NCBI RefSeq assembly: GCF_018812025.1
Contig: NC_063054.1
Span: 35,085,396 to 35,149,395, forward strand
DNA length: 64,000 nucleotides
DNA from: Megalobrama amblycephala
Lineage: Eukaryota > Chordata > Actinopteri > Cypriniformes > Xenocyprididae
Direction of reading: 5' to 3'
Shown: one piece after another, positions 21,186-33,690 of the stretch
How the letters are laid out: each line of letters begins with the position of its first letter
Position numbering within the stretch: the stretch's first letter is position 1
The notes under the pieces: generated by a model
What the model saw: only the letters and a program-made list of their open reading frames with translations
Told to the model about the DNA's origin: nothing
Databases searched by the model: none
Program-made: the position numbers and the translations under genes

Positions 21186-22090
21186 ATTGCATAAACATTA
21201 TGTTAAATCTTTGACACCTAGTTTCTAGTCAGCATTAGCACACTTGCATGTGCTAACATGATGAGCAAGGAGACCATCACTACACAATTATCAGTTTATA
21301 AGTTTCACAGACAAGCCTTAAGCTAGTCCCATACTAAAATGCATTTTTCAGCTGTTCTAACTGAAGGCAACTTGTACTGACATCTTAAAATATGTCACCA
21401 CCATTGTTTTGTCTCAAGATGCACACCAGTAATGTTTTTTTTTTTCTAGTGTATGTTTATAAAAAGCTACTTAAATATCCTAATTGAACTAAGGCCTAAA
21501 CCTGTCTTAGTCTTAGCCATGTCTGTGAAACCAGAGCCTACATGTACCCAACTGAGTCATCCTCGACTTAATCACAGGCTCTACTGTTCACGACAATGGT
21601 AACCTGCAAAACTGCAACTTAATTAAACCCCTATAAATCCCAATATAACAGAAGATTAAACACTAACACATATCTCCTTATATTGTTATACAGTGCAAAA
21701 ACACACAAAATAACACTTATTTTTAACATTTATACTCCTTGTTCAGTTTGACACAAAGCATGATGGGAACTAAAACTCTGCTGCCCTCATTCTGTTTGAG
21801 TTCAGCTTAAAGAGAAAGTTCACCCAAAAATTAAAAATCTGTCATGATTTACTCACCCTCATGTTGTTCCAAATCTGTAAGACTTTTGTTCATTTTTCTG
21901 AAATCTCCAAGCCAGTCACGTGATCAGCTGCTAGCAATCTGATTGGAGGATCTCAAAAAATGCCCACGACCGATCTAAAGTATCCAGAAAAAGTTGCCCC
22001 CTGTATCATCAACTTTAGTTTTGATTTTATACATTTCATATATATTTTTGTATGAATTCTATGTGGCTCAAAATCAGTTGGTCTCCCAGC
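21186..22090. other. Duplicon C spacer
   Basis: No gene seen. It is paralogous in part to 24800-25100 and 25805-25890 and to 32220-32450, and contains a truncated TTAA-type repeat near 21812-21900 (AGTTCACCCAAAAATT). The site near 21970-21985 is the empty site of the hAT-like element at 25897. Confidence 0.6.
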
Positions 22091-22240
22091 TGTATGTTCT
22101 TCTCCCTTGATGCTGCCGGTCTTGGAAAGAGTCAACATGTCAAGTGTATAAAAAGGCAGCATAGACTGTAGCACATCTTTATTGTTGAGCCTCCAGGAGT
22201 GACTGTGTTTCAGTGAGGAGCAGTTCAGAGCTGTTGGAGA
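22081..22240 (+). promoter_or_regulatory. TAAR promoter block with TATA box
   Basis: The same conserved block, with TATAAAAAGG at 22147-22156, 208 bp before the ATG. The leader holds one uORF (ATG TAT ACA TTG AAC TTT ATA TAA); the second uORF start found in the copies at 27681 and 34460 is lost here (ATA instead of ATG). Confidence 0.7.
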
Positions 22241-22354
22241 GACACATAGCATCTTCAGAGATCTTTATCTGTGGTTATGTATACATTGAACTTTATATAA
22301 AGGAAGTAACAGGAAATAATACTCTGTTTTGATATTTCTTCCAAGTACTTCATT

Positions 22355-23335
22355 ATGAATCTCACAGCAGTGAACCAAACTGATAGCTGTCAGGAACATT
22401 TCTGTCCAGAGAGATCTGTTTCTTTATCTGTCTATGTGATTCTGTATGTGGCCGCAGCAGCTGTGGCTCTTCTGACCGTGTGTGGAAACCTGCTGGTCAT
22501 CATCTCTGTTAGTCACTTCAAGCAGCTCCACACACCTGCTAACATCCTCATCCTCTCTTTGGCTGTGTCTGATCTGCTGGTCGGAGTTTTTGTGATGCCA
22601 CTTCATTTGTCTTGGCTCATCGAGTCTTGTTGGACTTCTGGACCAGTGATGTGCTCAGTTTTTAAAATTGTGAATTTTCAAGCAACAAGCGTGTCTGTTC
22701 ACACTGTGGCTCTAATCGCAGTTGATCGGTTTTTGGCTTTAAGTTATCCTTTTTTTTACTCTGAGAAAATCTCACCCTCTGTGATCTGCATTGCAACTTT
22801 ATTTAACTGGCTATTTTCACTCCTTTATAACTTCACTCTTCTCTTCATTAATGGAAACTTCACTGATGTCACATGTCCAGGAGAATGTGTTTCTATTGTA
22901 GATGAGGTTTCATCCCTCATTGATCTCCTGGTTGTGTTTCTTATGCCATGTACACTCATCATAATATTATACACTCATATTTTTGTCATTGCTAAGAAAC
23001 ATGCGACTGCTATAAGAGCCCTTCAGGTTCACAAAAGCACCTCTAAAAACAGAGTCAGTGACAAATCAGAGCGAAAAGCTGCGATACTGCTGGGGATTCT
23101 GGTCTTTGTGTTTCTCCTGTGTTTACTGCCATATTATATTTGTTCTTTAGTGATTCCATATGGCAGTGCTGACTTGTTTTATTTCAGAGATGTTCCTGTA
23201 ATATCTTTCTTCCTGAACTCCACCATTAATCCCATCATTTATGCCTTATTCTATCCCTGGTTTCAGAAAAGCTTAAAATTAATTTTCACATTTAAAATGT
23301 TTAATAAAGACTCCTCTCTGATGAATGTGCAATAA
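22355..23335 (+). CDS. taar: Trace amine-associated receptor, non-classical (Asp5.42) type
   Basis: Intact single-exon receptor of 326 residues. By counting from conserved anchors: Asn45 (1.50), Asp73 (2.50), Cys100 (3.25), Asn107 (3.32), Asp124-Arg125-Phe126 (DRF), Trp152 (4.50), Asp190 (5.42), Pro198 (5.50), Leu257 (6.48), Pro259 (6.50), Ile283 (7.40), Phe286 (7.43) and Asn292-Pro293 in TM7. Asp5.42 with Asn3.32 is the non-classical amine-recognition pattern; Trp6.48, Trp7.40 and Tyr7.43, frequent in other aminergic receptors, are all replaced. It is very close to the copy at 27681, and the two share the KST insert in intracellular loop 3. Ligand cannot be predicted from sequence. Confidence 0.94.
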   Translation: MNLTAVNQTDSCQEHFCPERSVSLSVYVILYVAAAAVALLTVCGNLLVIISVSHFKQLHTPANILILSLAVSDLLVGVFVMPLHLSWLIESCWTSGPVMCSVFKIVNFQATSVSVHTVALIAVDRFLALSYPFFYSEKISPSVICIATLFNWLFSLLYNFTLLFINGNFTDVTCPGECVSIVDEVSSLIDLLVVFLMPCTLIIILYTHIFVIAKKHATAIRALQVHKSTSKNRVSDKSERKAAILLGILVFVFLLCLLPYYICSLVIPYGSADLFYFRDVPVISFFLNSTINPIIYALFYPWFQKSLKLIFTFKMFNKDSSLMNVQ

Positions 23336-25896
23336 ATCATTGAATGTAGGACAAAAAATTTCCTCTTTTTTTCTACGTTATTTCAGGTGTACTTTAATGC
23401 CTTTTCTTCATTTTTTTTTGTTTGTTTTTAAACCTGACTGTGAAGACATGGATGTTGTTTTCAATCATACCAGTATTGTATAACAATATGAGTGGGTGAA
23501 TTTTTATTTTTTACGTCAACTCACTTATTTCTATGTAATAAAAGGAAATGTTGAATATAATGGTATATACTGTATATATAGTGTGTATAGTGTGTATACT
23601 GTATATACTGTGCATATATATATACTGTGCATGTACTTATGTAAGTGTTAGTGGCAGTAAGAGCACAATTACCTATAAATATTTTTGTACATAATTACTT
23701 AAATTGTGATCTTGGTCCCTCATGCTCAAGGCAGTGGTTACACCAGAATAGAAATACTCATAATTTTGCTTTGCTGAAAATACAGAAATGTGTTAAACAT
23801 AATTGCTTGCACACTGTCACTGAATCAGTACAGTTTGTAAAAAGTGACACTTTTTAACACAAGAGTTAATGCAGCATTTATAACTTGAATGTTCAAGGCT
23901 TCCGGTGTCACTCGCTTCAAGTTAGTTTTAGCTGTACAAAAACAGCTCATTATGCTGCTTGCTATTGCAAACTGGTATTTCTTATCATATTATTTTAATG
24001 TAATAAAAACATTAATGTATAAACATTTTAAATGATTTAATGTTTTTACAATTTGTTTATTTTGTTACAATATGTAATACTATTATAAGTGATTGCATTC
24101 ACTCGAAATATTAGTGCATTTCCAGTAAATAAAATGTAATGGTGAAATCCGGTATTATGACTATAATAGTAGTGTTGTATAGTAGTTTAAAGTAAATAAA
24201 CCTCTATTCTTTAATTTGTCCCCTTTAAATAACATAAACAAAAAATAATGTCAGAAAGATATTAATACCAGTAGTGATGTTGCTGGACACCGTGTCATCA
24301 GTGCCCCCACATATAGTATGCCAGAGTGTTTACCTGCTCCCAAATTCACGTATATGATAAATTGATTTCAATCAAAGGAACTGATTGAAACACACTCTAG
24401 CTAAATGTTTTGGCCAATCCTCAGCCTGATCACAGGCTCTACTCTTCATCACAATGGTAACCCCTGAAAATAATCAAAACCCCCGACATAACCAAAACCC
24501 TTAAATTGTGTCATTAATTACTCACCCTCATGTCATTCCATACCCGTAAGACCTTTGTTCTTCTTTGGAACACAAATTAAGATGTTTTTGATCAAATCTG
24601 ATGGCTCAATGAGGCCTCTATTGCCTGCAAGATAATTAACACTTTCAGATAAACCAGAAAGCTACTGAAGACATGAGGGTGAGTAATTAATGACAGAATT
24701 TTCATTTTTTGGTGAACTAATCCTTTAACCTTGAAAAAAAAAAAAAAAAAAAAAACACAAAATAACACTTAATTTTAACATTTACTTTAACATTTACTGT
24801 AAACTGCATAAACATTATGTTAAATCTTTGACACATAGTTTCTAGTCAGCATTAGCACACTTGCATGTGCTAACATGCTGAGCAAGGAGACCATCACTAC
24901 ACAATTATCAGTTTATAAGTTTCACAGACAAGGCTTAAGCTAGTCCCATACTAAAATGCATTTTTCAGCTGTTTTAACTGAAGGCAACTTGTACTGACAT
25001 CTTAAAATATGTCACTGCCATTATTTTGTCTCAAGATGCACACCAGTAATGTTTTTTTTTTCTAGTGTATGTTTATAAAAGCTACTTAAATATCCTAATT
25101 GAGCTAAGGCTATTTCATGCATTCTGACTTATTTACACTGTTAAAGGGATAGTTCACCCAAAAATGAAAATCTGATGTTTATCTGCTTACCCCAGCGCAT
25201 CCAAGATGTAGGTGACTTTGTTTCTTCAGTAGAACACAAATGATGATTTTTAACTCCAATCGTTGCAGCATGTCAGTCGTGTAATGCATGTCAGTGGGAA
25301 CTTCGTCTATAAGAGTAAAAAAAAAAAAACATGCACAGACAAATCCAAATTAAACCCTGCGGCTCGTGATGACACATTGATGTCCTAAGGCACGAAACGA
25401 TTTGTGTGAGAAACCGAACAGTATTTATATGATTTTTTACCTCTAAAACACCACTATGTCCAACTGCCCTGCGCATCCGATTAGTGAGGTCTGAACACGC
25501 TCTGGCAACGGAAGTGATTTCACGCACTCATTAAAGCAAAGTGCGAGACATCACTTCCATCATCAGAATGCATTTTCTGACCTCACTAAACAGTAAGTAA
25601 TTCTAACTAAGCGAATATTTAATTACTACAATAGTAATTTCTCACTAGAAATGACATCAAAAGTGGAAAATGTTTGTCAAAAACTTACTTTTAAACACAA
25701 ACTGACCAGATTCCCTGTTTTGGGTTGACACATGACAACTTACCAGTGTAAAAAGATATAAGTTCACGCTCCTTTTCTTCGATCCACTGAGCGGCCGCCA
25801 TCTTGTTTGAATTTTTTCTGAAATCTCCAAGTCGGTCATGTGATCGGCTGCTAGTAATCTGATTGGAGGATCTAAAAAAAATGCCCACGACTGATC
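23336..25896. other. Duplicon D 3' flank and spacer
   Basis: No gene seen. 23336-24730 parallels 17698-19118, with segment 23701-23921 in the opposite orientation to duplicon C. A TTAA-type repeat fragment (about 24507-24728) and a poly-A run near 24737-24754 follow. Relative to duplicon C, material between about 19140 and 21180 is absent. Another repeat of the same type begins at 25144 (TTAAAGGGATAGTTCACCC). The region ends in the target GACTGATC (25889-25896). Confidence 0.6.
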
Positions 25897-27245
<1,349 letters not shown>

Positions 27246-27404
27246 GACTGATCTAAAGTATCCAGAAATTTGCTCATTCTCAATGGGAAAGTGCCCAAGC
27301 AACATTGCCAATGCGAAAGTTGCCCCATGTATCATCACCTTTAGTTTTGATTTTATACACTTCATATATATTTTTGTATGAATTCTATGTGGCTCTAAAT
27401 CAGT

Positions 27405-27565
27405 TGTTCTCCCAGCTGTATGTTCTTCTCCCTTGATGCTGCCGGTCTTGGAAAGAGTCAACATGTCAAGTGTATAAAAAGGCAGCATAGACTGTAACAC
27501 ATCTTTATTGTGGAGCCTCCAGGAGTGACTGTGTTTCAGTGAGGAGCAGTTCAGAGCTGTTGGAG
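27405..27565 (+). promoter_or_regulatory. TAAR promoter block with TATA box
   Basis: Same block as the other copies, with TATAAAAAGG at 27473-27482, 208 bp before the ATG. Two chained uORFs lie in the leader (ATG TAT... ending TGA, overlapping ATG AAG GAA... ending TGA); the third seen at 34460 is missing because ATG is ATA here. Confidence 0.7.
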
Positions 27566-27680
27566 AGACACATAGCATCTTCAGAGATCTTTATCTGTGG
27601 TTATGTATACATTGAACTTTATATGAAGGAAGTAACAGGGATCAATACTCTGTTTTGATATTTCTTCCAAGTACTTCATT

Positions 27681-28661
27681 ATGAATCTCACAGCAATTAA
27701 CCAAACTGATGGCTGTCAGGAATATTTCTGTCCAGAGAGATCTGTTTCTTTATCTGTCTATGTGATTCTGTATGTGGCTGTAGCAGCTGTGGCTCTTCTG
27801 ACCGTGTGTGGAAACCTGCTGGTCATCATCTCTGTTAGTCACTTCAAGCAGCTCCACACACCTGCTAACATCCTCATCCTCTCTTTGGCTGTGTCTGATC
27901 TGCTGGTTGGAGTTTTTGTGATGCCACTTTATTTGTCTTGGCTCATTGAGTCTTGTTGGACGTCTGGACCAGTGATGTGCTCATTTTTTAAATTTGTGAA
28001 TTTTCAAGCAACAAGCGTGTCTGTTCACACTGTGGCTCTAATTGCAGTTGATCGGTTTTTAGCTTTAAGTTATCCTTTTTTTTATTCAGAGAAAATCTCA
28101 CCCACTGTGATCTGCATTGCAACTTTATTTAACTGGCTATTTTCACTCCTTTATAACATCACTCTTCTGTTCATTAATGGAAACTTCACTGATCTCACAT
28201 GTCCAGGAGAATGTGTTTCTATTGTAGATGAGGTTTCATCCCTCATTGATCTCCTGGTTGTGTTTCTTATGCCATGTACGCTCATCATAATATTATACAC
28301 TCATGTTTTTGTCATTGCTAAAAAACATGCGACTGCTATAAGAGCCCTTCAGGTTCACAAAAGCACCTCTAAAAACAGAGTCAGTGACAAATCAGAGCGA
28401 AAAGCTGCGATACTGCTGGGGATTCTGGTCTTTGTGTTTCTTCTGTGTTTACTGCCATATTATATTTGTTCTTTAGTGATTCCATATGACAGTGCTGACT
28501 TGTTTTATTTCAGAGATGTTACTGTAATATCTTTCTTCCTGAACTCCACCATTAATCCCATCATTTATGCCTTATTCTATCCCTGGTTTCAGAAAAGCTT
28601 GAAATTAATTTTCACATTTAAAATGTTTAATAAAGACTCCTCTCTGATGAATGTGCAATAA
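27681..28661 (+). CDS. taar: Trace amine-associated receptor, non-classical (Asp5.42) type
   Basis: Intact single-exon receptor of 326 residues, starting MNLTAINQT. It has the same anchors as its paralogues: Asn3.32 (FVNFQ), DRF, Asp5.42 (SLIDLLVVFLMP), LCLLPYY in TM6 and NSTINP...WF in TM7. It is close to the copy at 22355 over the whole length but differs at extracellular-facing positions (YLSWLIESC, DVTVIS). One amino-acid change in the otherwise invariant TM1 block (AAV to VAV) and a silent change near LLVG set it slightly apart from the others. Promoter and leader are intact despite a 1.3-kb insertion just upstream. Confidence 0.94.
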   Translation: MNLTAINQTDGCQEYFCPERSVSLSVYVILYVAVAAVALLTVCGNLLVIISVSHFKQLHTPANILILSLAVSDLLVGVFVMPLYLSWLIESCWTSGPVMCSFFKFVNFQATSVSVHTVALIAVDRFLALSYPFFYSEKISPTVICIATLFNWLFSLLYNITLLFINGNFTDLTCPGECVSIVDEVSSLIDLLVVFLMPCTLIIILYTHVFVIAKKHATAIRALQVHKSTSKNRVSDKSERKAAILLGILVFVFLLCLLPYYICSLVIPYDSADLFYFRDVTVISFFLNSTINPIIYALFYPWFQKSLKLIFTFKMFNKDSSLMNVQ

Positions 28662-28898
28662 GTCATTGAATGTAAGACAAAATATTTCCTCTTTTTTCCA
28701 TGTTATTTCAGGTGCACTTTAATGCCTTTTCTTCATTTTTTGTTTGTTTTTAAACCTGACTGTGAAGACATGGATGTTGCTTTCAATCATGCCAGTATTG
28801 TATAAGAATATGAGTGGGTGAATTTTTTTTCTTTTACGTCAACTCACTTCTTTCTATGTAATATAAGGAATTGTTGAATATAATGGTGTATATATATG

Positions 28899-28977
<79 letters not shown>

Positions 28978-29367
28978 ATGTAAGTGTTAGTGGCAGTAAG
29001 AGCACAATTACCTAAATATTTTTGTACATAATTACTTAAATTGTGATCCTGGTCCCTCATGCTCAAGGCAGTGGTTACACCAGCATAGAAATACTCATAA
29101 TTTTGCTTTGCTGAAAATACTGAATTGTGTTAGACATAATAGCTTGCACACTGTCACTGAATCAGTACAGTTTGTAATAAGTGACACTTGTCCACCTCAT
29201 TTTTTAACACAAGAGTTAATGCAGCATTTATAACTTGAATGTTGAAGGCTTCCGGTGTCACTCGCTTCAAGTTATTATTAGCTGTACAAAAACAGCTCAT
29301 TATGCTGCTTGATATTGCAAACTGGTATTTCTTATCATATTATTTTAATGTACAAAACATTAATGTA
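28662..29367. other. Duplicon E 3' flank
   Basis: No gene. It parallels 17698 and 23336 onward and includes a TA microsatellite (about 28905-28973) and, at 29038-29271, the segment that is inverted in duplicon C. It ends at the TA target (29366-29367) of the Tc1 element. Confidence 0.65.
28905..28973. repeat. TA dinucleotide microsatellite
   Basis: Nearly pure (TA)n, expanded relative to the corresponding short TA-rich stretch in the sister duplicons (about 17930 and 23565-23625). Confidence 0.95.
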
Positions 29368-29427
29368 CAGTGGGTACGGAAAGTATTCAGACCCCCTTAA
29401 ATTTTTCACTCTTTGTTATATTGCAGC

Positions 29428-29770
29428 TAGGGCTGGACGATACATCGCATGCGATTGTCACGCGCATTTTGTCAGTAAAGCCGGTTCCCTGATTACTGCT
29501 AAATCGCCATCACCTGCTTTCAAATGGAGCGGCATTTAATAAACAGAGCCGTAGTTCACTGACAAGCTAAGCAATATCGCGTTCATTATCGAAGGCGATT
29601 CATCTGCGATAATGAACGCGATATTGCGTAGCTTATCAGTGAACTACGGCTCTGTCTATTAAATGGCGCTCCATTTGAAAACAGGTGATGGTGATTTAGC
29701 GGTAATCAGGGAACCGGCTTTACTGACGAAACGCGCGTGACAATTGCATGCGATATATCGCCCAGCCCTA
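29428..29770. mobile_element. Foldback hAT-type MITE nested in Tc1
   Basis: 343-bp near-palindrome with ends TAGGGCTGGACGATA and TATCGCCCAGCCCTA. It is flanked by perfect 8-bp direct repeats ATTGCAGC (29420-29427 and 29771-29778), the hAT target length. The two arms pair almost throughout, with the loop near 29583-29600. The Tc1 sequence resumes directly after the right repeat. Confidence 0.93.
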
Positions 29771-30097
29771 ATTGCAGCCATTTGCTAAAATCATTTAAGT
29801 TCATTTTTTTTCCTCATTAATGTACACACATCACCCCATACTGACAGAAAAACACAGAATTGTTGACATTTTTGCAGCTTTATTAAAAAAGAAAAACTGA
29901 AATATCACATGGTCCTAAGTATTCAGACCCTTTGCTGTGACACTCATATATTTAACTCAGGTGCTGTCCATTTCTTCTGATCATCCTTGAGATGGTTCTA
30001 CACCTTCATTTGAGTCCAGCTGTGTTTGATTATACTGATTGGACTTGATTAGGAAAGCCACACACCTGTCTATATAAGACCTTACAGCTCACAGTGC

Positions 30098-31060
30098 ATG
30101 TCAGAGCAAATGAGAATCATGAGGTCAAAGGAACTGCCTGAAGAGCTCAGAGACAGAATTGTGGCAAGGCACAGATCTGGCCAAGGTTACAAAAAAATTT
30201 CTGCTGCACTTAAGGTTTCTAAGAGCACAGTGGCCTCCATAATCCTTAAATGGAAGACGTTTGGGATGACCAGAACCCTTCCTAGAGCTGGCCGTCCGGC
30301 CAAACTGAGCTATCGGGGGAGAAGAGCCTTGGTGAGAGAGGTAAAGAAGAACCCAAAGATCACTGTGGCTGAGCTCCAGAGATGCAGTCAGAAGATGGGA
30401 GAAAGTTGTAGAAAGTCAACCATCACTGCAGCCCTCTCCTCAGTGCAAGACACATGAAAGCCCGCATGTAGTTTGCCAAGATGGTGAGAAATATGATTCT
30501 CTGGTCTGATGAGACCAAGATAGAACTTTTTGGCCTTAATTCTAAGCGGTATGTGTGGAGAAAACCAGGCACTGCTCATCACCTGTCCAATACAGTCCCA
30601 ACAGTGAAGCATGGTGGTGGCAGCATCATGCTGTGGGAGTGTTTTTCAGCTGCAGGGACAGGACGACTGGTTGCAATCGAGGGAAAGATGAATGTGGCCA
30701 AGTACAGGGATATCCTGGACAAAAACCTTCTCCAGAGTGCTCAGGACCTCAGACTGGGCTGAAGGTTTACCTTCCAACAAGACAATGACCCTAAGCACAC
30801 AGCTAAAATAACGAAGGAGTGGCTTCACAACAACTCCGTGACTGTTCTTGAATGGCCCAGCCAGAGCCCTGACTTAAACCCAATTGAGCATCTCTGGAGA
30901 GACCTAAAAATGGCTGTCCACCAACGTTTACCATCCAACCTGACAGAACTGGAGAGGATCTGCAAGGAGGAATGGGCAGAGGATCCCCAAATCCAGGTGT
31001 GAAAAACTTGTTGCATCTTTCCCAAAAAAGACTCATGGCTGTATTAGATCAAATTGGGTG
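30098..31060 (+). pseudogene. Tc1 transposase, broken
   Basis: It starts in the usual N-terminal helix-turn-helix region (KELPEELRDRIVARHRSGQG, TVASIILKWKTFG), followed by a GRPAKLS-type linker. After about residue 119 a stretch is missing, and the sequence resumes at [13 protein letters not shown] (first catalytic Asp). An in-frame TGA interrupts it after DLRLG near 30760, then [13 protein letters not shown] (second Asp) and [15 protein letters not shown] (Glu) follow. A frameshift near 30980 ends it early. The DDE residues can be seen but no complete transposase can be made. Confidence 0.92.
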
Positions 31061-31293
31061 CTTCTACTAAATACTGAGCAAAGGGTCTGAATACTTAGGA
31101 CCATGTGATATTTCAGTTTTTCTTTTTTAATAAATCTGCAAAAATGTCAACAATTCTGTGTTCTTCTGTCAATATGGGGTGCTGTGTGTACATTAATGAG
31201 GAAAAAAAAGAACTTAAATGATTTTAGCAAATGGCTGCAATATAACAAAGAGTGAAAAATTTAAGGGGGCCTGAATACTTTCCGTACCCACTG

Positions 31294-32458
31294 TATAAGC
31301 ATTTTAAATAATTAAATGACAGAATTTTGTTGAAATGACATTTAAGTAATTAATGACAGAATTTTCATTTTTGATTGAACTAACCCTTTAATCTTGAACA
31401 AAAACCAAGCGGCAACCTCCCCTTGTTTCTCTTGAAGCCAATATGGAAGTGACTTAAACTGCAAATTTACAGCAGAAAAAAACATGTTTACATCCTGGTA
31501 CACATTGTGGTTTTGGTCTATATAGCTAATTTTGCTCTTCATGACAAATGTGTGAGGGGGTGATTTTTTTCTTATAACTCATCCATTTAAATTATTTTAA
31601 GCCTTAAAGTTCTGTATAACTAAGGGCGCGGTCACTTGAGTGACAGGTGGATTGCCGCTGCTGTCACCACTAGCCATTTGTCTGCTGCTGTCACATCACC
31701 TCAGCTCCACCCACGTCCCGCCTCTTTGCCCATTTTCTGTTATCCGGGAGTGAAGCACTGGCAAGCTGGCAACGGCCAGCTTTAGGTTTCAAAAATGCTC
31801 TTCAGAAACCTTCGGGTGATGTCACGGACACTATGTCCATATTTTTTTTACAGTCTATGACAAATATACATAAAATAACACTTAATTTTAACATTTACTC
31901 TCCTTTAACAGTCAGAAGCAAAGCATGCTGGGAACTAGAAATCTGCTGTAACTCATTCAGTTTGATTTTTGCTCAAAATAATCAGTTCACGAGCTCACAT
32001 AACTTTTTTTTGCCCCTATTATGGCATTTTAAAGGCTCCTAATTATGTCTTGGAGGGTTTCTACAATAGCTTTACATGCATCCAAGGTCAAAAAAAAATC
32101 AAAATTGCTTACTCTGCTCTGATTGGCCAATTGTTTACAGCACATTGTTTCTGCGCTACATAAATACACTAATGATAAACTAATTGATATATAGACTAGT
32201 CTAAATTATATATTTTAATTGCATAAACATTGTTAAATCTTTGACACCTAGTTTCTAGCCAGCATTACATAACAGAAGATTAAACACTAACACATATCTT
32301 CCTATATTAATATTTTGCAAAAACACAAAAAAACACTTATTTTCAGCATTTATACTCCTTATTCAGTTTGACGCAAAGCATGATGGAAACTAAAACTCTG
32401 CTGCCCTCATTCTGTTTGAGTTCAGCTTAAAGAGATAGTTCACCCAAAAAATGAAAAA
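31294..32458. other. Duplicon E spacer
   Basis: No gene. Contains a TTAA-type repeat fragment near 31345-31393, a repeat near 31620-31860 with the common fish motif TACAGTCTATG, sequence paralogous to 19145-19330, the empty site for the TTAA MITE of 20636 (near 32215), and a 5' fragment of the AGTTCACCCAAAAA repeat abutting the minisatellite. Confidence 0.6.
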
Positions 32459-33315
32459 TCCGGCCCTCAAGGCATGGCGGAGCGGCCCTGGGTGATTCTT
32501 CGGTATCAATGCTTCCTGTTCATAACATTATGACTTTTTTAGTGCCCAAGACGGTGCACTCTCTCCGGCCATCGAGGCACGGCGGAGCGGCCCTGGGTGA
32601 TTCTTCAATGCTTCCTGTTCATAACATTATGACTTTTTGAGTGCCCAAGACGGTGCACTCTCTCTGGCCCTCGAGGCATGGCGGAGTGGCCCCGGGTGAT
32701 TCTTCGGTATCGATCCTTCCGGTTCATAACATTATGAGTTTTTTAGTGCCCAAGACGGTGCAGTCTCTCCGGCCCTCGAGGCACGGCGGAGCGGCCCCGG
32801 GTGATTCTTCGGTATCGATCCTTCCGGTTCATAACATTATTACTTTTTGAGTGCCCAAGATGGCTCACTCTCTCTGGCCCTCATGGCATGGTGGAGCAGC
32901 CCCGGGTGATTCTTCGGTATCGATCCTTCCGGTTCATAACATTATGACTTTTTTAGTGCCCAAGACAGTCCGGCCCTCAAGGCATGGCGGAGCGCCCCTG
33001 GGTGATTCTTCGGTATCGATCCTTCTGGTTCATAACATTATGACTTTTTTAGTGCCCAAGATGGCTCACTCTCTCTGGCCCTCAAGGCATGGCGGAGCAG
33101 CCCGGGTGATTCTTCGGTATCGATCCTTCCGGTTCATAACATTATGACTTTTTTAGTGCCCAAGACGGCACACTCTCTCCGGCCCTCGAGGCACGCTGGA
33201 GTGGCCCCGGGTGATTCTTCGGTATCGATCCAGTTCATAACATTATGAATTTTTGAGTACCCAAGACAGCGCACTCTCTCCGGCCCTCGAGGCATGCCAG
33301 ACCGGCCCCGGGTGA
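32459..33315. repeat. Minisatellite, ~105-bp unit, about 8.5 copies
   Basis: Copies of a unit containing GTGCCCAAGACGGTGCACTC, GGCATGGCGGAGCGGCCC, GGGTGATTCTTCGGTATCGA and GGTTCATAACATTATGACTT begin at 32542, 32641, 32746, 32851, 32956, 33052, 33156 and 33257, spaced 96-105 bp. It is much richer in GC than its surroundings. Because the common spacing is 105 (35 codons), reading frames remain open over two or three units, but length changes (96, 99, 101, 104) break the frame, so a protein is unlikely. Confidence 0.95.
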
Positions 33316-33690
33316 TTTCTTCAGGCGATACCACATGGCGCAACAAAATCCAAACAGATTGTCCACCAGCCTACCATGGGACAGAGGACTCAGACCCCGG
33401 ACACCACAACACCCATACGTTGTTGTGTGGGTCCCACAGGGGCTCCTTCAGCACCTCCCTGGAGGGTGCCGCAACTCCCTGGTTTGATTACTTCGGCCGA
33501 CAGTTGTGACAGTCGACACCCACACAGTCTTAACCATAAGCCCAAGGACTCACCCCCCCCCCCAAGATGCCGTGCAACTCCCTGCAGACTTTGTCCTTGG
33601 GTCGTCGGTTGGGACAGTGGGCGCCCAGAATCATCTTAACAACCGGCCGAGGGACTTAGACCACAAGGAGAATATGTTTGCAAGCAATAT
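33316..33690. other. Unassigned GC-richer sequence
   Basis: Follows the minisatellite without an obvious boundary. It has no recognisable gene and contains an 11-base C run near 33548. It may be part of the same repeat as the minisatellite. The last five bases (AATAT, 33686-33690) are the target duplication of the LTR that follows. Confidence 0.5.

Larger units (their letters stand above)
29368..31293 (+). mobile_element. Tc1-like transposon, inactive, with nested hAT foldback
   Basis: Outer inverted repeats start CAGTGGGTACGGAAAGTATT at 29368 and end with the reverse complement at 31293, with a TA on each side (29366-29367 and 31294-31295). Long inverted terminal regions recur at about 29840-29935 and 31075-31190 (AAAACTGAAATATCACATGG). 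The sister spacers at about 18340-18370 and 24000-24030 carry the uninterrupted site (TTAATGTATAAACATTTTAAAT), so the insertion postdates the duplication. The transposase is broken, and a foldback element sits in the left arm. Confidence 0.95.

Noticed and set aside
22424..22606. 60-codon antisense frame conserved in several TAAR copies (also at 8062, 16786, 34529)
   Set aside because: It is the complement of the invariant TM1-TM2 coding block; conservation is explained by the sense gene.
32641..33147. Repeat-containing proteins from the 105-bp array
   Set aside because: Frame is lost at units of different length, with no start context, no promoter and no homology recognised; recorded as a minisatellite.
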